NCBI RefSeq assembly: GCF_013201545.1
Contig: NZ_CP053746.1
Span: 2,073,001-2,137,000, forward strand
DNA: 64,000 bases
Direction of reading: 5' to 3'
DNA from: Pseudomonas graminis
GTDB taxonomy: Bacteria > Pseudomonadota > Gammaproteobacteria > Pseudomonadales > Pseudomonadaceae
In this document: positions 30,058-40,014 of the stretch, piece by piece
Numbering within the stretch: position 1 is the stretch's first letter
Layout of the letters: each line of letters opens with the position of its first letter
Notes under the pieces: model-generated
What the model saw: only the letters and a program-made list of their open reading frames with translations
The model's database searches: none
Told to the model about the DNA's origin: nothing
Translations under genes and position numbers: made by a program

Positions 30058-31737
30058 TCATGCATCCGCGTTCACCAGTAAAATCCGGCCGCTGGAGCAG
30101 GCCGCTTCACCGTTGCGATAGGCAAAATGCAGCTTGCTGCGCTCGGGGTCGAAGCGCAGGGTCAGGCTGATGCGATCGCCGGGGCGCACCAGTTGTTGAA
30201 ACTTCAGCACTTCCATGCCGGCAAAGCGCGGCGGCAGGTCCATCAGACGCTGTGACAGGTTCATCGCCCAGTCGACCTGCACCACGCCGGGCAGAATCGG
30301 CGTGCCCGGGAAGTGGCCGGGGAAATGCGCGAGGTCCAGCGGGACGATCAATTCCAGTCGCCACTCGTCGTCGTGTTGCTCCTGGGCGACTAGATCAGGG
30401 GCTTGAGTGCGCGGCGACACCAGCAATGTCTCGATCAGCGCTTGCGGCAACTTGCCCTGGGCATTGAGGGGCAGATGGCTCAGCAGTCGCCAGCGACGCG
30501 GCAACGCCAGCGCTTCGCAATGCGGCACCAGATGCTGGCGCAGCGCCTGGGTCAGCGCGCGCCGACCCTGATTGCGCAGTGCGTGGACGCCGCTGGCACT
30601 CAACACCACCAATGCGCCCAGCGACGCGCGGTTTTCCCGGACCACGCCCATGCGTGCTTCGCTGACCCATTCATGGGTCGCGAGTGCTTGCTCCAGAAGC
30701 GGCAGGGATATGCGCTTTTCTTCCAGTTTAACGATGCGGTCCAGCCGGCCCAGCAGCTCGAAACGACCGTCTCCCAGAAAGCGCACTGCGTCGGCTGTCT
30801 GTTCGACATGGCCGATCGGCAGGTACGGCGACTCGATCCGCAGGGCGCCGTCGTCGTCCTGACCCAGCGTGACATCATCGAAAGCGCGCCACAGCGGGTC
30901 GCCCTGGCGCCAGGCGATGCCGCCGGTTTCGGAGCTGCCGAGTATTTCGCTTGGCCACTGCCCGAGCCGCTGATGCAAGCACTCTGCCGCGTCGGTCGGA
31001 AGCGCGCCGCCGGACGAAAACACACGGCGCACGGCGCTCAGGTGATTCCAGTCGAGATTGTCGCCCATGCGTTTGAGCAGCGCGGGGCTCGCCACCCAAG
31101 CGAAGGATTCATGCTCACGGCTGACGCGTTGCAAGTCTTCGGGAAACGGCAGTTGCTGACGCACGAAGCTGCGTCCGGCGCACAGCGGCCACAACACTCG
31201 GAACAGCAGGCCATAAATGTGCTGCGCCGCCACGCTGCCGATAATGCAGGCATCACCCAGGTCGGCGCCCCACAGGCGTTCGAGTGCACTGACTTCGTTG
31301 GCCAGCTGTCGCAGGCGCTTTTCGATCAGCTTGGGTTCGCCACTGGAGCCGGACGTGCACAGGCTCAAGCTGCACTCATCCAGATCGAGCGCGGCGGGAG
31401 GAAGCGGATCGGCGTTTAGTTGATCGAGCCGAGTGTCGTCCGGCAGATCCGTCAGCCACAGGTCGACATGGCCGGCCCAGCGTAGTCTCGTTTGCGCCTG
31501 CAAATCGGCCGGCAGCAACACCGCCACGCCGGCGCGCCATGCCGCGAACAATGCGATGGCCAGTTCAGCGGCGTCTTCCAGATGGACTGCCAAACGTGTC
31601 ACGCCACGTTGCTGCAGCGCGGCGGCGACACGCAGCGCGCGTTCCTGCAACGCGGCATGGCTCAGCGCGGGAGTATGGGCAACGGCGCGCTGTGGATGAG
31701 CGTCAAGCAACAGGTGTTCGAGATCGATCCAGCTCAT
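30058..31737 (-). CDS. Acyl-ACP/CoA ligase fused to a 3-hydroxyacyl-ACP dehydratase, aryl polyene cluster
   Basis: A 559-residue fusion. Residues 1 to about 445 are an ANL-superfamily adenylating enzyme with the phosphate-binding [11 protein letters not shown] near 115-125 and SSGGALPTD / ILGSSETGG further on; it would activate the cinnamate starter and load it on an ACP. From about 460 a FabA/FabZ-type hotdog follows, with the core [16 protein letters not shown]. These two activities are often encoded by separate genes in enterobacterial clusters. The start ATG 31737 has an ATGA overlap with the membrane-protein gene; the frame open to 31770 is not needed. Confidence 0.88.
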   Translation of the reverse strand: MSWIDLEHLLLDAHPQRAVAHTPALSHAALQERALRVAAALQQRGVTRLAVHLEDAAELAIALFAAWRAGVAVLLPADLQAQTRLRWAGHVDLWLTDLPDDTRLDQLNADPLPPAALDLDECSLSLCTSGSSGEPKLIEKRLRQLANEVSALERLWGADLGDACIIGSVAAQHIYGLLFRVLWPLCAGRSFVRQQLPFPEDLQRVSREHESFAWVASPALLKRMGDNLDWNHLSAVRRVFSSGGALPTDAAECLHQRLGQWPSEILGSSETGGIAWRQGDPLWRAFDDVTLGQDDDGALRIESPYLPIGHVEQTADAVRFLGDGRFELLGRLDRIVKLEEKRISLPLLEQALATHEWVSEARMGVVRENRASLGALVVLSASGVHALRNQGRRALTQALRQHLVPHCEALALPRRWRLLSHLPLNAQGKLPQALIETLLVSPRTQAPDLVAQEQHDDEWRLELIVPLDLAHFPGHFPGTPILPGVVQVDWAMNLSQRLMDLPPRFAGMEVLKFQQLVRPGDRISLTLRFDPERSKLHFAYRNGEAACSSGRILLVNADA

Positions 31738-32279
31738 GCCCGACCCCGGACGCGCTGACGAACGATCCATTCACCGGCGAACAGCAGGCCCATCAAACCG
31801 TAGGCGATGAGCCCTGTGTATAACGTCCACCAGCTCAGCGGCGCCCAGAGGGTCAGGGCGGCGGCGACGAAGCCGTTGAACAGAAAAAACAGGCACCAGA
31901 CCCGGGTGACCTGACGGGTGTAGCGAACCGCAACGATCGGCAAATCGGGTTCTGTCAGGCGTGCCAGTCGCTCGATCAGCGGCATGCCGCGCATCAGGCT
32001 CAGTCCGAACAGGGTCAGCATGAAACAGCTGATCAGCACCGGGTACCAGCGCAGCAATTGCGGGCTGTTGAACAACCCGAGCAGCAGGCAAAAGCCCATC
32101 GCCGTCAGCGCCATCGACACGCCGCCCGGACGTCCCTCGCTGGTCAGCGCACGCACCCCCCACAGCGCGCCGAGCAGCAGCGCGAATTGCCATGGGGCGA
32201 AATGGCCCATGCCGAAGTAGACGGCAAACGGGTACAGGACGCCTGCAAGCACCAGGACCAGGCCAATCAGTCGACTCAT
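31734..32279 (-). CDS. COG4648-type membrane protein, aryl polyene cluster
   Basis: A 181-residue integral membrane protein with five or six helices (about 4-22, 28-46, 55-72, 79-97, 125-146, 150-168). It is of a type that regularly accompanies aryl polyene genes and is sometimes mislabelled 'DNA gyrase subunit B'. Its job is unknown. It has ATGA overlaps on both sides. Confidence 0.8.
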   Translation of the reverse strand: MSRLIGLVLVLAGVLYPFAVYFGMGHFAPWQFALLLGALWGVRALTSEGRPGGVSMALTAMGFCLLLGLFNSPQLLRWYPVLISCFMLTLFGLSLMRGMPLIERLARLTEPDLPIVAVRYTRQVTRVWCLFFLFNGFVAAALTLWAPLSWWTLYTGLIAYGLMGLLFAGEWIVRQRVRGRA

Positions 32280-32530
32280 GCGGGGCTGTGGACCAGGCGA
32301 TAGACCGCGTCGACGACATCGCCCACGGTGCGTACCGATTTGAATTCCTCGGCGGCGATCTTCTTGCCGGTCTTGCGCTTGATGTGGTCGATCAGGTCCA
32401 CGGCATCGATGCTGTCGATTTCCAGGTCCTGATACAGGTTGGCTTCGAGGGTAACGCGCTCGGGTTCGAGCTCGAACAGCTCAACCATCGACGAGCGCAG
32501 GGTGTCGAAGATGTCTTCACGGGATTGCAT
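32276..32530 (-). CDS. Acyl carrier protein 2, aryl polyene cluster
   Basis: An 84-residue ACP. The 4'-phosphopantetheine site is S40 in LEIDSIDAVDL. The acidic helix II fits docking to the ketosynthases. Two ACPs in tandem are typical of aryl polyene clusters, one probably carrying the starter and one the elongating chain; which does which is unknown. Confidence 0.93.
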   Translation of the reverse strand: MQSREDIFDTLRSSMVELFELEPERVTLEANLYQDLEIDSIDAVDLIDHIKRKTGKKIAAEEFKSVRTVGDVVDAVYRLVHSPA

Positions 32531-32539
32531 GTTCTGTCC

Positions 32540-32800
32540 TCAGGCCACTTGGCGCGCGCTGACGAATGCCGCGAGGCTGTCGACGCTGGTGAAGTGATTG
32601 CGAGTGTCTTTGGCGTCGGCGTCGATCTTGATGCCGTAGCGTTTCTGGATGGCCAGGCCCAACTCCAGGGCGTCGACCGAATCCAGCCCCAGGCCTTCGC
32701 CGAACAGCGTCTGGTCGTTGCCGATGTCCTGGGTGCTGATGTCTTCGAGGCCCAGGGCGTCGATGATCAGCTGTTTAATGTCCTGGTGCAGATCGCTCAT
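32540..32800 (-). CDS. Acyl carrier protein 1, aryl polyene cluster
   Basis: An 86-residue ACP with attachment Ser41 in GLGLDSVDALELG. The start ATG 32800 (MSDLHQDIKQLI) lies inside the end of the acyltransferase gene; upstream codons in frame are shadow. Nine bases separate it from the second ACP gene. Confidence 0.93.
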   Translation of the reverse strand: MSDLHQDIKQLIIDALGLEDISTQDIGNDQTLFGEGLGLDSVDALELGLAIQKRYGIKIDADAKDTRNHFTSVDSLAAFVSARQVA

Positions 32801-33587
32801 CTGTGGCGAGCTCCTTGGTGAAGTGTTGATGCAGATAGTCGTTGAGCTTGCGCGACGCCACAGGGGCCGGGCCAAGCGCGGCGAATGCCGCTGGATCTAT
32901 ATCGTTGCCCACGCGCAGGTGAAAATGCGGGCGGCGCAGGGGAATGCGGTACCACGGCTCGGCTTTGGTCAGCGTGGTCGGCGACACATGGATGGTCACC
33001 GGCGTAATGACGTGGGCGCCACGCAGGGCAATGGCCGCAGCGCCGCGATGAAAGGCGGGCGCATGGCCAGGCTGGGTTCGCGTGCCTTCGGGAAAGATGA
33101 TCAGGGTTTGCCCGGTCCGCAGCAGATGCGCGGCTTGCTCCAGCATGTCGGCGCTGCCGTCGTTGCTGACATACCCGGTGGCCCGGACCGGGCCTCGGGT
33201 GAATACGTTCTGCCACAAGCTCTGCTTGACCACGCAATTGGCGTCGCGCACCAGCCCGATGAGAAACACCACGTCGATCAGCGACGGATGGTTGGCGATG
33301 ATCATTTGCCCGGGGCGGCCCAGACGCTCGGCGCCCTGGATTTCGTAAGTCAGCACGCCAGCGTTGCTCATGATGCGGATAAATGCCCAGAACAGGCGGC
33401 TGATGGTCCGGCGGGCGCGGCGTTGGTGGCTGCAGGCATCGCCGGGCAGCAGCGCCAGCAGGGGAAAGACGAACACGCGCAGGCACAACCCGCCCACACC
33501 GAACAGGGCAAAGCTCAGGGCCGTGGCCAGCAGGCGCCAGTGATAGGCGTCGCGGCTTTTGCTCAGCGGTTGTGTTGCCAATTCCAT
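32775..33587 (-). CDS. 1-acylglycerol-3-phosphate-type acyltransferase, aryl polyene cluster
   Basis: A 270-residue PlsC-family acyltransferase. An N-terminal membrane helix (about 17-45) precedes the catalytic NHPSLID (NHX4D) near residue 97 and the substrate motif FPEGTRT near 164. ATG 33587 with GGAAG upstream is favoured over the longer frame to 33722. It probably attaches an acyl group, perhaps the polyene itself, to a lipid anchor. It overlaps the chain-length-factor gene by 25 bases. Confidence 0.87.
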   Translation of the reverse strand: MELATQPLSKSRDAYHWRLLATALSFALFGVGGLCLRVFVFPLLALLPGDACSHQRRARRTISRLFWAFIRIMSNAGVLTYEIQGAERLGRPGQMIIANHPSLIDVVFLIGLVRDANCVVKQSLWQNVFTRGPVRATGYVSNDGSADMLEQAAHLLRTGQTLIIFPEGTRTQPGHAPAFHRGAAAIALRGAHVITPVTIHVSPTTLTKAEPWYRIPLRRPHFHLRVGNDIDPAAFAALGPAPVASRKLNDYLHQHFTKELATDERSAPGH

Positions 33588-34291
33588 AGCCGATTCTTCC
33601 AGGGATGTTGCAGAGCGCTCTGTTGTGTCGACAGCGCACGTAAAAGGTTGAGCGCGTGGGGCCATTGGCTGCGCCCGGAATCCGTCTCGGTCGGTTCGCG
33701 GGTCATCAACGAAAGCTGCCACTCATCCCCCGGCGTCAGCAGCAGGCCGAGCGCATAGGGAAACGGCACATCGTCGATCCACGGCGCGTAGGCGGCAGGC
33801 GGCTGCTCCTCGGTGATCACCAGCAGCACTGCCGGCGCACCGTCTTCAAGGAGGGACGCGGCCTCGACGACGCCATGTTCGAGCCCGTCACCCGCACAGG
33901 CCAGGGCCGTCATCTCGCTGGTCTCGCCGCGCAGGATCGACCACAGGCCGATAACGGCGTTGTGCACGGACAGGCTGAACTGAGTGGGCGACAGCGGCTC
34001 GTCGTTGGCCAGATCGCTAAGGATGTCGAAGGTTCGGGGCGTTTCGCCGTGCCGCGAGACGAACACCAGCGGCAATCGCTCCAGGCCCTCTGCCAGCGGC
34101 CAGCCTACGCTGAAGGCCATGCGGGCCAGACGACTCAACCGGCGGCGTTGCATGGCCGGCAAAAATGAAACGTCTGGCGCTGCATCCGTCGGGGCGGGGA
34201 TCACGGGTTCGTGGCTCCATTGACGCCACTCTTCGACCGATATCAGCCCCGGCGCCCACGCGCGCCACTGTGCAATGTTGAACTTGATCAC
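33563..34291 (-). CDS. Beta-ketoacyl synthase-like chain length factor, first gene of the aryl polyene operon
   Basis: A 242-residue truncated ketosynthase-like protein of the kind (PF13723-type) that partners a catalytic ketosynthase in aryl polyene synthesis. The segment FSLSVHNAVIGLWSI takes the place of the Cys nucleophile region, and neither Cys nor the His pair of a working ketosynthase is present. GTG 34291 is preferred as start because AGGA lies seven bases upstream and it gives MIKFNIAQWRAW; an ATG at 34318 is the alternative. Confidence 0.87.
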   Translation of the reverse strand: MIKFNIAQWRAWAPGLISVEEWRQWSHEPVIPAPTDAAPDVSFLPAMQRRRLSRLARMAFSVGWPLAEGLERLPLVFVSRHGETPRTFDILSDLANDEPLSPTQFSLSVHNAVIGLWSILRGETSEMTALACAGDGLEHGVVEAASLLEDGAPAVLLVITEEQPPAAYAPWIDDVPFPYALGLLLTPGDEWQLSLMTREPTETDSGRSQWPHALNLLRALSTQQSALQHPWKNRLWNWQHNR

Positions 34292-34638
34292 AAAATCATC
34301 CTGCCCTGATACGGGCATACTTCCGGACTTCGAGTCTCCGAAGTGGCACCAACCATGGCGCGGCGCTATCGCCGAGTGGCGGGCATTATCCGGATGCCAC
34401 AGCGCCGAGGCAAACGTTGAGACAAAAGGTCTGTTTACTGACGATTATTCTTACTGGTATGGCAGCGGCATCTGACACGGTTTTGTAGGAGCAATGGTCC
34501 TCTAGGTGTTGCGGGCTTCGCCTTCACAGTCAGATTTTTCCGAGGGACTCGCCCTAATCATCGCGATTGCCTAGACTCGGGACCATTCATCGGGTCTCAG
34601 GCGATCCTTCACGGCTGGACAGCAACAGGGAGTCTTAC
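34292..34638. promoter_or_regulatory. Divergent region between the aryl polyene operon and the ParA-like gene
   Basis: This 347-base gap must hold the main promoter of the 20-gene operon (minus strand) and that of the ParA-like gene. I see a 6-bp dyad ACTTCG-AGTCTC-CGAAGT (34327-34344) in the probable leader of the operon and an AT-richer patch near 34430-34465, but no convincing -35/-10 pair and no gene. Confidence 0.4.
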
Positions 34639-35421
34639 ATGCGGCGTGTGGTGTTCAATCAGAAGGGCGGCGTTGGCAAGTCCAGCATCGCCTGCAATCT
34701 GGCGGCTGTCAGTGCTCATGAAGGTTATCGGACGCTGTTGATCGATCTTGATGCCCAGGCCAACTCGACGCAGTACCTCACCGGTCTGACCGGCGACGAG
34801 ATTCCCATGGGGATCGCGGATTTCTTCAAGCAGACCCTGTCATCCGGGCCTGGCGCCAAAAAGAATCAGGTCGACATTTACGAAACGCCCTTTGACAACC
34901 TCCATGTCGTGACCGCCACGGCCGAGTTGGCGGATCTGCAGCCCAAGCTGGAAGCCAAGCACAAGATCAACAAGCTCCGCAAACTGCTGGATGAGCTGAG
35001 CGAAGACTACGATCGCATCTACCTGGACACGCCCCCGGCGCTGAATTTCTACGCGGTGTCGGCGTTGATCGCGGCGGATCGCGTGCTGATTCCGTTCGAC
35101 TGTGACAGCTTCTCCCGTCAGGCGCTTTACGGCCTGCTCAAGGAAATCGAAGAGCTCAAGGAAGATCACAACGAGGATCTGGAAGTGGAAGGCATTATCG
35201 TCAACCAGTTCCAGGCGCGGGCGAGCCTGCCCCAGCAGATCCTCGACGAACTCATCGCTGAAGGGTTGCCGGTGCTGCCGGTCTACCTCACCAGTTCGAT
35301 CAAGATGCGTGAATCCCACCAGGCCAATATGCCGCTGATCCATCTGGAGCCGCGGCATAAACTGACTCAGCAATTTGTCGAGCTGCATCACTTGCTGGAA
35401 ACGGGTGCGGGTAATCGCTGA
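34639..35421 (+). CDS. Orphan ParA-family ATPase
   Basis: A 260-residue deviant-Walker ATPase. QKGGVGKSS at residues 8-16 is the ParA/MinD-type Walker A; DLDAQANSTQY at about 36-46 is the A' segment and YLDTPPAL near 125-132 the Walker B. The ATG at 34639 has GGGAG upstream and places the P-loop at the usual distance; the frame open from 34567 is not needed. No parB, parS or partner protein is adjacent, so its cargo is unknown. It may position a protein complex or a mobile element rather than the chromosome. Confidence 0.88.
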   Translation: MRRVVFNQKGGVGKSSIACNLAAVSAHEGYRTLLIDLDAQANSTQYLTGLTGDEIPMGIADFFKQTLSSGPGAKKNQVDIYETPFDNLHVVTATAELADLQPKLEAKHKINKLRKLLDELSEDYDRIYLDTPPALNFYAVSALIAADRVLIPFDCDSFSRQALYGLLKEIEELKEDHNEDLEVEGIIVNQFQARASLPQQILDELIAEGLPVLPVYLTSSIKMRESHQANMPLIHLEPRHKLTQQFVELHHLLETGAGNR

Positions 35422-35424
35422 CTG

Positions 35425-35802
35425 CTAGGCGAGCGGTTCGTGGCTTTTCCGACGGGCTCGGGTCATGTGTTTGGCTCGCTTGCGCGCCTTTTCGGCCATG
35501 TCCTTGGGAATGTCGATGGTCGCTTCCATGTCGGCCTGAAGCTGATCCTGGCTGGCGATCAGATGGTGGGTGCCGTCCGCACAGCCGCAGCGCACGGCCT
35601 GTCCGTGGGTCGCCACGGCCACGAGCTCATCGATGAAGGTCGGATTGCCTTGGGCAATGAAGCCAACCTGTGCACACAACTCGCACCAGACCGGATCGCC
35701 CATGCGGGCCAGACGCCGGTCCTCCCACATGTGCGAGCCTGAGGCGCTCAACACCACGCCGCCGGTTGTCGTTGAATCGCCCTCTCTGACCACGTATGTC
35801 AT
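35425..35802 (-). CDS. Orphan PAAR-domain protein (type VI secretion spike tip)
   Basis: A 125-residue protein. The PAAR fold spans about residues 1-88 (GDSTTTGGVVLSASG, GDPVWCELC, GNPTFIDE, VATHGQAVRCGC). A basic helical tail of about 35 residues follows (KARKRAKHMTRARRK) and is too short to be an enzyme. PAAR proteins cap the VgrG spike of the T6SS. No vgrG, hcp or tss gene lies in the window. It converges with the ParA-like gene, three bases apart. Confidence 0.85.
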   Translation of the reverse strand: MTYVVREGDSTTTGGVVLSASGSHMWEDRRLARMGDPVWCELCAQVGFIAQGNPTFIDELVAVATHGQAVRCGCADGTHHLIASQDQLQADMEATIDIPKDMAEKARKRAKHMTRARRKSHEPLA

Positions 35803-35938
35803 AGCTAACCACTCCAGTGTACGGATAGGAGTGGCGAAGCCTAGACGCAGAATTCGACGGATTCGGGGCCAAAAGGGGCTTTCAGAACCTGCCTACAGCG
35901 CTGGCTGTCATGCACTTCGATCGCTGAAGAAGCGTCTC

Positions 35939-36373
35939 TCATATTCCCTGACTGGCCAGCCATGCCATCAGCTGTTGCAACGGCATTGCGCCGCTCTGCC
36001 GGGCAACTTCACGACCGTCCTTAAACAGGATCAAACTCGGGATCGAGCGAATGCCCAGCTGCGCGGAAAGCTGCTGATTGGCCTCGCTGTCCAGCTTCGC
36101 CAGCCGAACACGCCCGATCAGTTGAGTGGCCGCTTGCTCGAACGTCGGCGCGAAGGATTTGCACGGCCCGCACCACTCCGCCCATACGTCCACTAGTAGC
36201 GGCAGATCGCCCTTGATCTGACTGGCGTAATCGCCCTGCGTCAGGTTGAACGGCTTGCTCAGCAAAACAGGCTGCTTGCAGCGCCCGCATTTCGGCTGGT
36301 CGGACAGCCGCCCGGCAGGGATGCGATTGAGCCCGTTGCAATGTGGGCAGGGGATCAGCAGGGAATCGGACAT
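35939..36373 (-). CDS. trxC: Thioredoxin 2 (TrxC)
   Basis: A 144-residue cytoplasmic disulfide reductase. The N-terminal zinc site has two CxxC pairs (CPHC and CGRC), which marks thioredoxin 2, and the active site WCGPC lies in the thioredoxin fold near residue 68. In other bacteria trxC is tied to oxidative stress; no regulatory site is evident here. Confidence 0.95.
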   Translation of the reverse strand: MSDSLLIPCPHCNGLNRIPAGRLSDQPKCGRCKQPVLLSKPFNLTQGDYASQIKGDLPLLVDVWAEWCGPCKSFAPTFEQAATQLIGRVRLAKLDSEANQQLSAQLGIRSIPSLILFKDGREVARQSGAMPLQQLMAWLASQGI

Positions 36374-36771
36374 GGCAGAGGCCTGGGTAGGGTTGATGAC
36401 TACTAGGTGGAGTCGGCGGGGTGAGTTATCAAGCTTTACAGGTTCATCTGACGCGCCGAGCGGTAGAGAGTGGCGGTGACTTCATCGATTACCTCAAATA
36501 GGCGATGTGACTTGGTTCAGGTTTCACTATTCGTTTAAGCACACCACGCCTAAAAACTCTCTAACCTGAAGACGCAACGCATTCCTCCTTCACCGTTTGT
36601 CCCAGCCCCTGACTACGGGCGTTAAGCCCAATCCTCGGTCGCTGATTCCCCGAAAGCATCCCCCGTTCGCCCAACTGTTCGCCCTGCCTGGCCGTCGCTA
36701 GTGTCGACGCGAGGGGCTGACTGACGAACATGCGCGTCGGCCCCTGTCATCTCATAGCCAGGGAGTCGCCC
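36374..36771. other. Intergenic region between trxC and an unknown gene
   Basis: A 398-base gap, noticeably less GC-rich around 36420-36560 than its surroundings. It carries no open frame I trust, no REP and no clear terminator. A purine-rich CAGGGAG at about 36759-36765 serves the downstream gene. Confidence 0.4.
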
Positions 36772-37716
36772 ATGATCAGCCAGATCCAGGCCGCGGTTGC
36801 AGCGGTTGTCGCGAACAAAAAGCCAGTCGTTGATGCCGCTACAAACAGCGATCCCAAAACCGTCGATAAACCTGCAGCGACCGCGACCGACAAGGCGACG
36901 TTTTCGACACTGGCGGCTCAGTTGAACGAGAGCGCAGCGCGAGCCGAGAAGAGGGACGCAGGGATGACTCACGCCGAGCTGGGGCAGTACGGGCGAAATC
37001 GCATCAATGAGTTTTTGATCGAAGGCCGCACAGTCAACAGCGGCACCCGGGCCATGGAAGTGCCCAAGACTAACGACCCTGAATTGCTGGACCGCGCGCG
37101 CGAGGCCAGTGCGTTCGTGACCCGGACACTGGCCGGTGACAAGAACGCCAAAAGCCCTTTCGAGAACCTGTCCCGTGAACAACTGAACCTGATTACCTTT
37201 GACGACAGCGGAGCCTTCACGCTCAACGAGCGGCGCGCGGCCTGGCAGGGCGTGCAGAAGATGGACGAGGACTGGCGCAAGGTGGCGATAAACGAGGGGG
37301 TGATCGAGCAAGCCCGGACGGGCAAGGCCTCCCGGTTCTACAACGACGCTCTGAGCTACCTCAAGTCGCTGCCGGCGATCGAAAAGGCGGTGAGCTATCC
37401 CAAGGGAGCAGAAGCCATTCTGGAGGCGCGAATCAAGAGCGACCTCACGCTGCCCAGCCTGCCGGGCGCTTTCGGACGTCAGGCGGCAGACCGCAAACTG
37501 ACCCTTTACGACATCCTCGCCGGCATCGTCGACACCACCAAAGACAAGAAAGCTGACCCAAACAACATCGCCTACACGAAGAAGTACGCGCCCCGTACCT
37601 CACCGGTGTCGACTACGGCGGCTGCGCAGGAGGTTGAAAAGCCAGCGGCTGCGAATGCGGATGCGCGAGTTGAGCAAGCGGGTGCTACGTCCAGGGATGA
37701 GAAGACAGCGGGATAA
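36772..37716 (+). CDS. Protein of unknown function, 314 residues
   Basis: I do not recognise this protein. It is hydrophilic, Ala/Lys/Asp-rich, has no Cys, no signal peptide and no membrane segment. The first 60 residues (MISQIQAAVAAVVANKKPV...) and the last 45 are low in complexity and probably flexible. Around residues 138-150 the segment ITFDDSGAFTLNE resembles a degenerate EF-hand loop, lacking the first Asp. ATG 36772 follows CAGGGAG; an in-frame ATG at 36730 lacks one. A Cys-free, disordered-ended protein could be secreted, but nothing proves that. A hairpin follows at 37727. Confidence 0.7.
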   Translation: MISQIQAAVAAVVANKKPVVDAATNSDPKTVDKPAATATDKATFSTLAAQLNESAARAEKRDAGMTHAELGQYGRNRINEFLIEGRTVNSGTRAMEVPKTNDPELLDRAREASAFVTRTLAGDKNAKSPFENLSREQLNLITFDDSGAFTLNERRAAWQGVQKMDEDWRKVAINEGVIEQARTGKASRFYNDALSYLKSLPAIEKAVSYPKGAEAILEARIKSDLTLPSLPGAFGRQAADRKLTLYDILAGIVDTTKDKKADPNNIAYTKKYAPRTSPVSTTAAAQEVEKPAAANADARVEQAGATSRDEKTAG

Positions 37717-37726
37717 AAGAATGCTT

Positions 37727-37751
37727 CGGCCATCGCAGTGTGTGATGGCCG
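37727..37751 (+). terminator. Hairpin between the unknown gene and higB
   Basis: CGGCCATC (37727-37734) pairs perfectly with GATGGCCG (37744-37751) around a nine-base loop. There is no T-run, so it is either a weak terminator for the upstream gene or a control element just ahead of the higBA pair. Confidence 0.45.
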
Positions 37752-37794
37752 TATGGGTGGCCAAGCTGGATATTGCACGCACAACGGTAGGGAA

Positions 37795-38087
37795 ATGCAC
37801 GTCATCACTGAAAAGCGAATCTGGGAGGCAAAGAAGAAATGGCCACAATCGGCAACGGCTCTTGACGCTTGGTACCGCTTAATCAAAGCATCCAGGCTGA
37901 ACGACTTTAGTGCGATGAGAGCGATGCTGCCTTCGACAGATAAAGTGGGAAAATTTCATATTTTGGTATCGGCGGGAACAAGATCCGGTTGATTGCGTCG
38001 GTTAACTACTCAGCACAGAGGCTGTACATAAAGCATGTGTTCGACCATCGTGAATACGACAAAGGTAAATGGAGGGATGAGCAATGA
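37795..38087 (+). pseudogene. higB: HigB-type mRNA interferase toxin, frameshifted
   Basis: Residues 1-57 in frame from ATG 37795 (MHVITEKRIWEAKKKWPQ...STDKVGKFHI) match the HigB family. The frame is lost near 37961-37967 and stops at 37992. Reading one base over from about 37968 restores the family C-terminus (IGGNKIRLIASVNYSA...HVFDHREYDKGKWRDEQ), ending at 38085-38087. The whole stretch is 293 bases, one short of 98 codons, so a single base is missing. The lost half holds the catalytic face, so no working toxin is expected. A sequencing error is the main alternative. Confidence 0.88.
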
Positions 38088-38485
38088 GCGCGCTCATTAA
38101 GCAGGCTGCGGAGCACTGGCATCATTTGGCGCCATTACTGACTCGGCCTGAAACGGAAGCTGAATATGATCTGCTTGTCAGCGGGCTCGACGAACTTTTG
38201 GAGATCATCGGGGAGGATGAGCAGCACCCTCTGAATCGTCTCGCCATTTTGGTCAGCGAAATGATTGAAACCTATGACCATGAGCATCGGCCCATGCCTA
38301 TGGCCTCAGGCGCGGAGACACTGCGTTACCTGATGCACGAGCACGACCTTGGCCAAGGCGACTTGCCTGAAGTGGGGACGCAGTCCGTCATTTCCGAAAT
38401 ACTCTCAGGCGAGCGTCAGTTGAGCCTCAAGCAGATCCGCAAGATTTCGGAACGTTTCGGCGTGCCGGTAGAGGTCTTTATCTGA
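38084..38485 (+). CDS. higA: HigA-type antitoxin
   Basis: A 133-residue antitoxin with an XRE-type HTH in the C-terminal half (about residues 75-130; SVISEILSGERQLSLKQIRKISERFGVPVEVFI). The N-terminal helical region would bind the toxin. It overlaps the toxin stop by four bases (ATGA), the usual layout of this toxin-first system. The frame is intact. It probably represses the pair's promoter upstream of 37795. Confidence 0.9.
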   Translation: MSALIKQAAEHWHHLAPLLTRPETEAEYDLLVSGLDELLEIIGEDEQHPLNRLAILVSEMIETYDHEHRPMPMASGAETLRYLMHEHDLGQGDLPEVGTQSVISEILSGERQLSLKQIRKISERFGVPVEVFI

Positions 38486-38502
38486 CCTTGACTCATTCGC
38501 AC

Positions 38503-40014
<1,512 letters not shown>

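Noticed and set aside
36520..36560. A possible hrp-box (GGAACC-N15-CCACNNA) before the unknown protein at 36772
   Set aside because: Only a CCAC is present; the GGAACC half and the final A do not match, so type III regulation is not supported.
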